DNA of 6,466 nt. Source: Clostridiales bacterium (lineage in GTDB: Bacteria > Bacillota > Clostridia > Oscillospirales > UBA644). This document shows, one piece after another, positions 6,278-6,466 of the stretch. The first letter of the stretch is position 1, and each line of letters starts with the position of its first letter. The position numbers and the translations under genes are program-made. The notes beneath the pieces are model-generated. The model was not told where the DNA came from. It saw nothing but the letters and a program-made list of their open reading frames with translations, and searched no databases. The stretch spans positions 1 to 6,466 of the forward strand of contig QAKR01000047.1 in assembly GCA_003343705.1 (NCBI GenBank), read 5' to 3'.

Positions 6278-6466
6278 TTATTTGGTGCGGTTTACTATAT
6301 GGATCGTTTTGCCATCCTTATCAAGCATATTCAGTCTGAGATTATTTTTATCGGCGGTTAGGACTGAAAATCCGGGAGAATCATTGCAGAAAACAGTGCC
6401 ATCAATTTTTTGCGGAGTCCTCGTGAGGGAGCCGGATGTATTGACCACATAGTCGATTTTTGAATC
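6278..6466 (-). CDS. 3' end of an unidentified protein gene (partial, runs off the window)
   Basis: Reading leftwards from the window edge, the frame is open for 62 codons and ends at TAA (6278-6280). The peptide starts DSKIDYVVNTSGSL, includes GTVFCNDSPGFSVL, and ends DKDGKTIHIVNRTK. Alternating hydrophobic and polar residues with frequent Gly/Asn/Asp suggest a beta-rich domain. No family is recognised, and the start and N-terminus lie beyond the window. Coding character is supported by the uninterrupted frame to the edge and a terminator-like hairpin 36 nt after the stop. It reads in the same direction as the receiver fragment but is separated from it by the hairpin. Confidence 0.6.
   Translation of the reverse strand, partial: DSKIDYVVNTSGSLTRTPQKIDGTVFCNDSPGFSVLTADKNNLRLNMLDKDGKTIHIVNRTK

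Overview
The window looks like part of an integrative or mobilizable element of a Bacteroidales gut bacterium (Bacteroides, Muribaculaceae or similar). The evidence is a MobB-type relaxase followed by a TraG/MobC-type coupling protein in the arrangement usual for Bacteroidetes conjugative transposons, plus regulators that resemble RteC and RteB of CTnDOT-type elements. Genes show moderate GC, AT-rich leaders and no consistent Shine-Dalgarno sequences, which also fits Bacteroidetes. Family assignments come from reading motifs and remembered family sequences; no database search was run.

Layout. Positions 1-89 hold a short repeat-containing stretch (a direct repeat and an inverted repeat) that fades into the relaxase frame at about position 66. 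Positions 90-1310 (+) encode a MobB-like relaxase that keeps the histidine metal-binding motif but lacks the N-terminal segment expected to carry the catalytic tyrosine. Positions 1337-3337 (+) encode a complete MobC/VirD4-like coupling ATPase. A strong bidirectional terminator (3340-3390) separates it from a convergent two-gene minus-strand operon: an RteC-like protein (4359-3733), then a 97-aa protein (3702-3409) that appears to be a shortened paralog of the RteC-like C-terminal domain fused to a very acidic tail. A 172-bp divergent intergenic region with dyad symmetries separates this operon from a 489-aa plus-strand RteB/NtrC-like regulator (4532-6001) with a degenerate receiver, an AAA+ domain lacking GAFTGA and key catalytic residues, and a Fis-type HTH. 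Directly abutting its stop codon, on the minus strand, is the N-terminal receiver fragment of a second regulator of the same broad type (6164 to about 6003). A hairpin terminator (6199-6242) and the 3' end of an unidentified minus-strand gene (6278-6466) close the window.

How it may work together (inference). MobB and MobC would process oriT and deliver the DNA to a type IV secretion channel encoded elsewhere. The divergent RteC-like/acidic-partner operon and the RteB-like gene would form a compact regulatory cassette controlling excision or transfer. No RteA-like histidine kinase, integrase or tra gene is present in this window. The two places that look broken, the relaxase N-terminus and the receiver fragment, suggest recombination at both flanks of an otherwise intact block.
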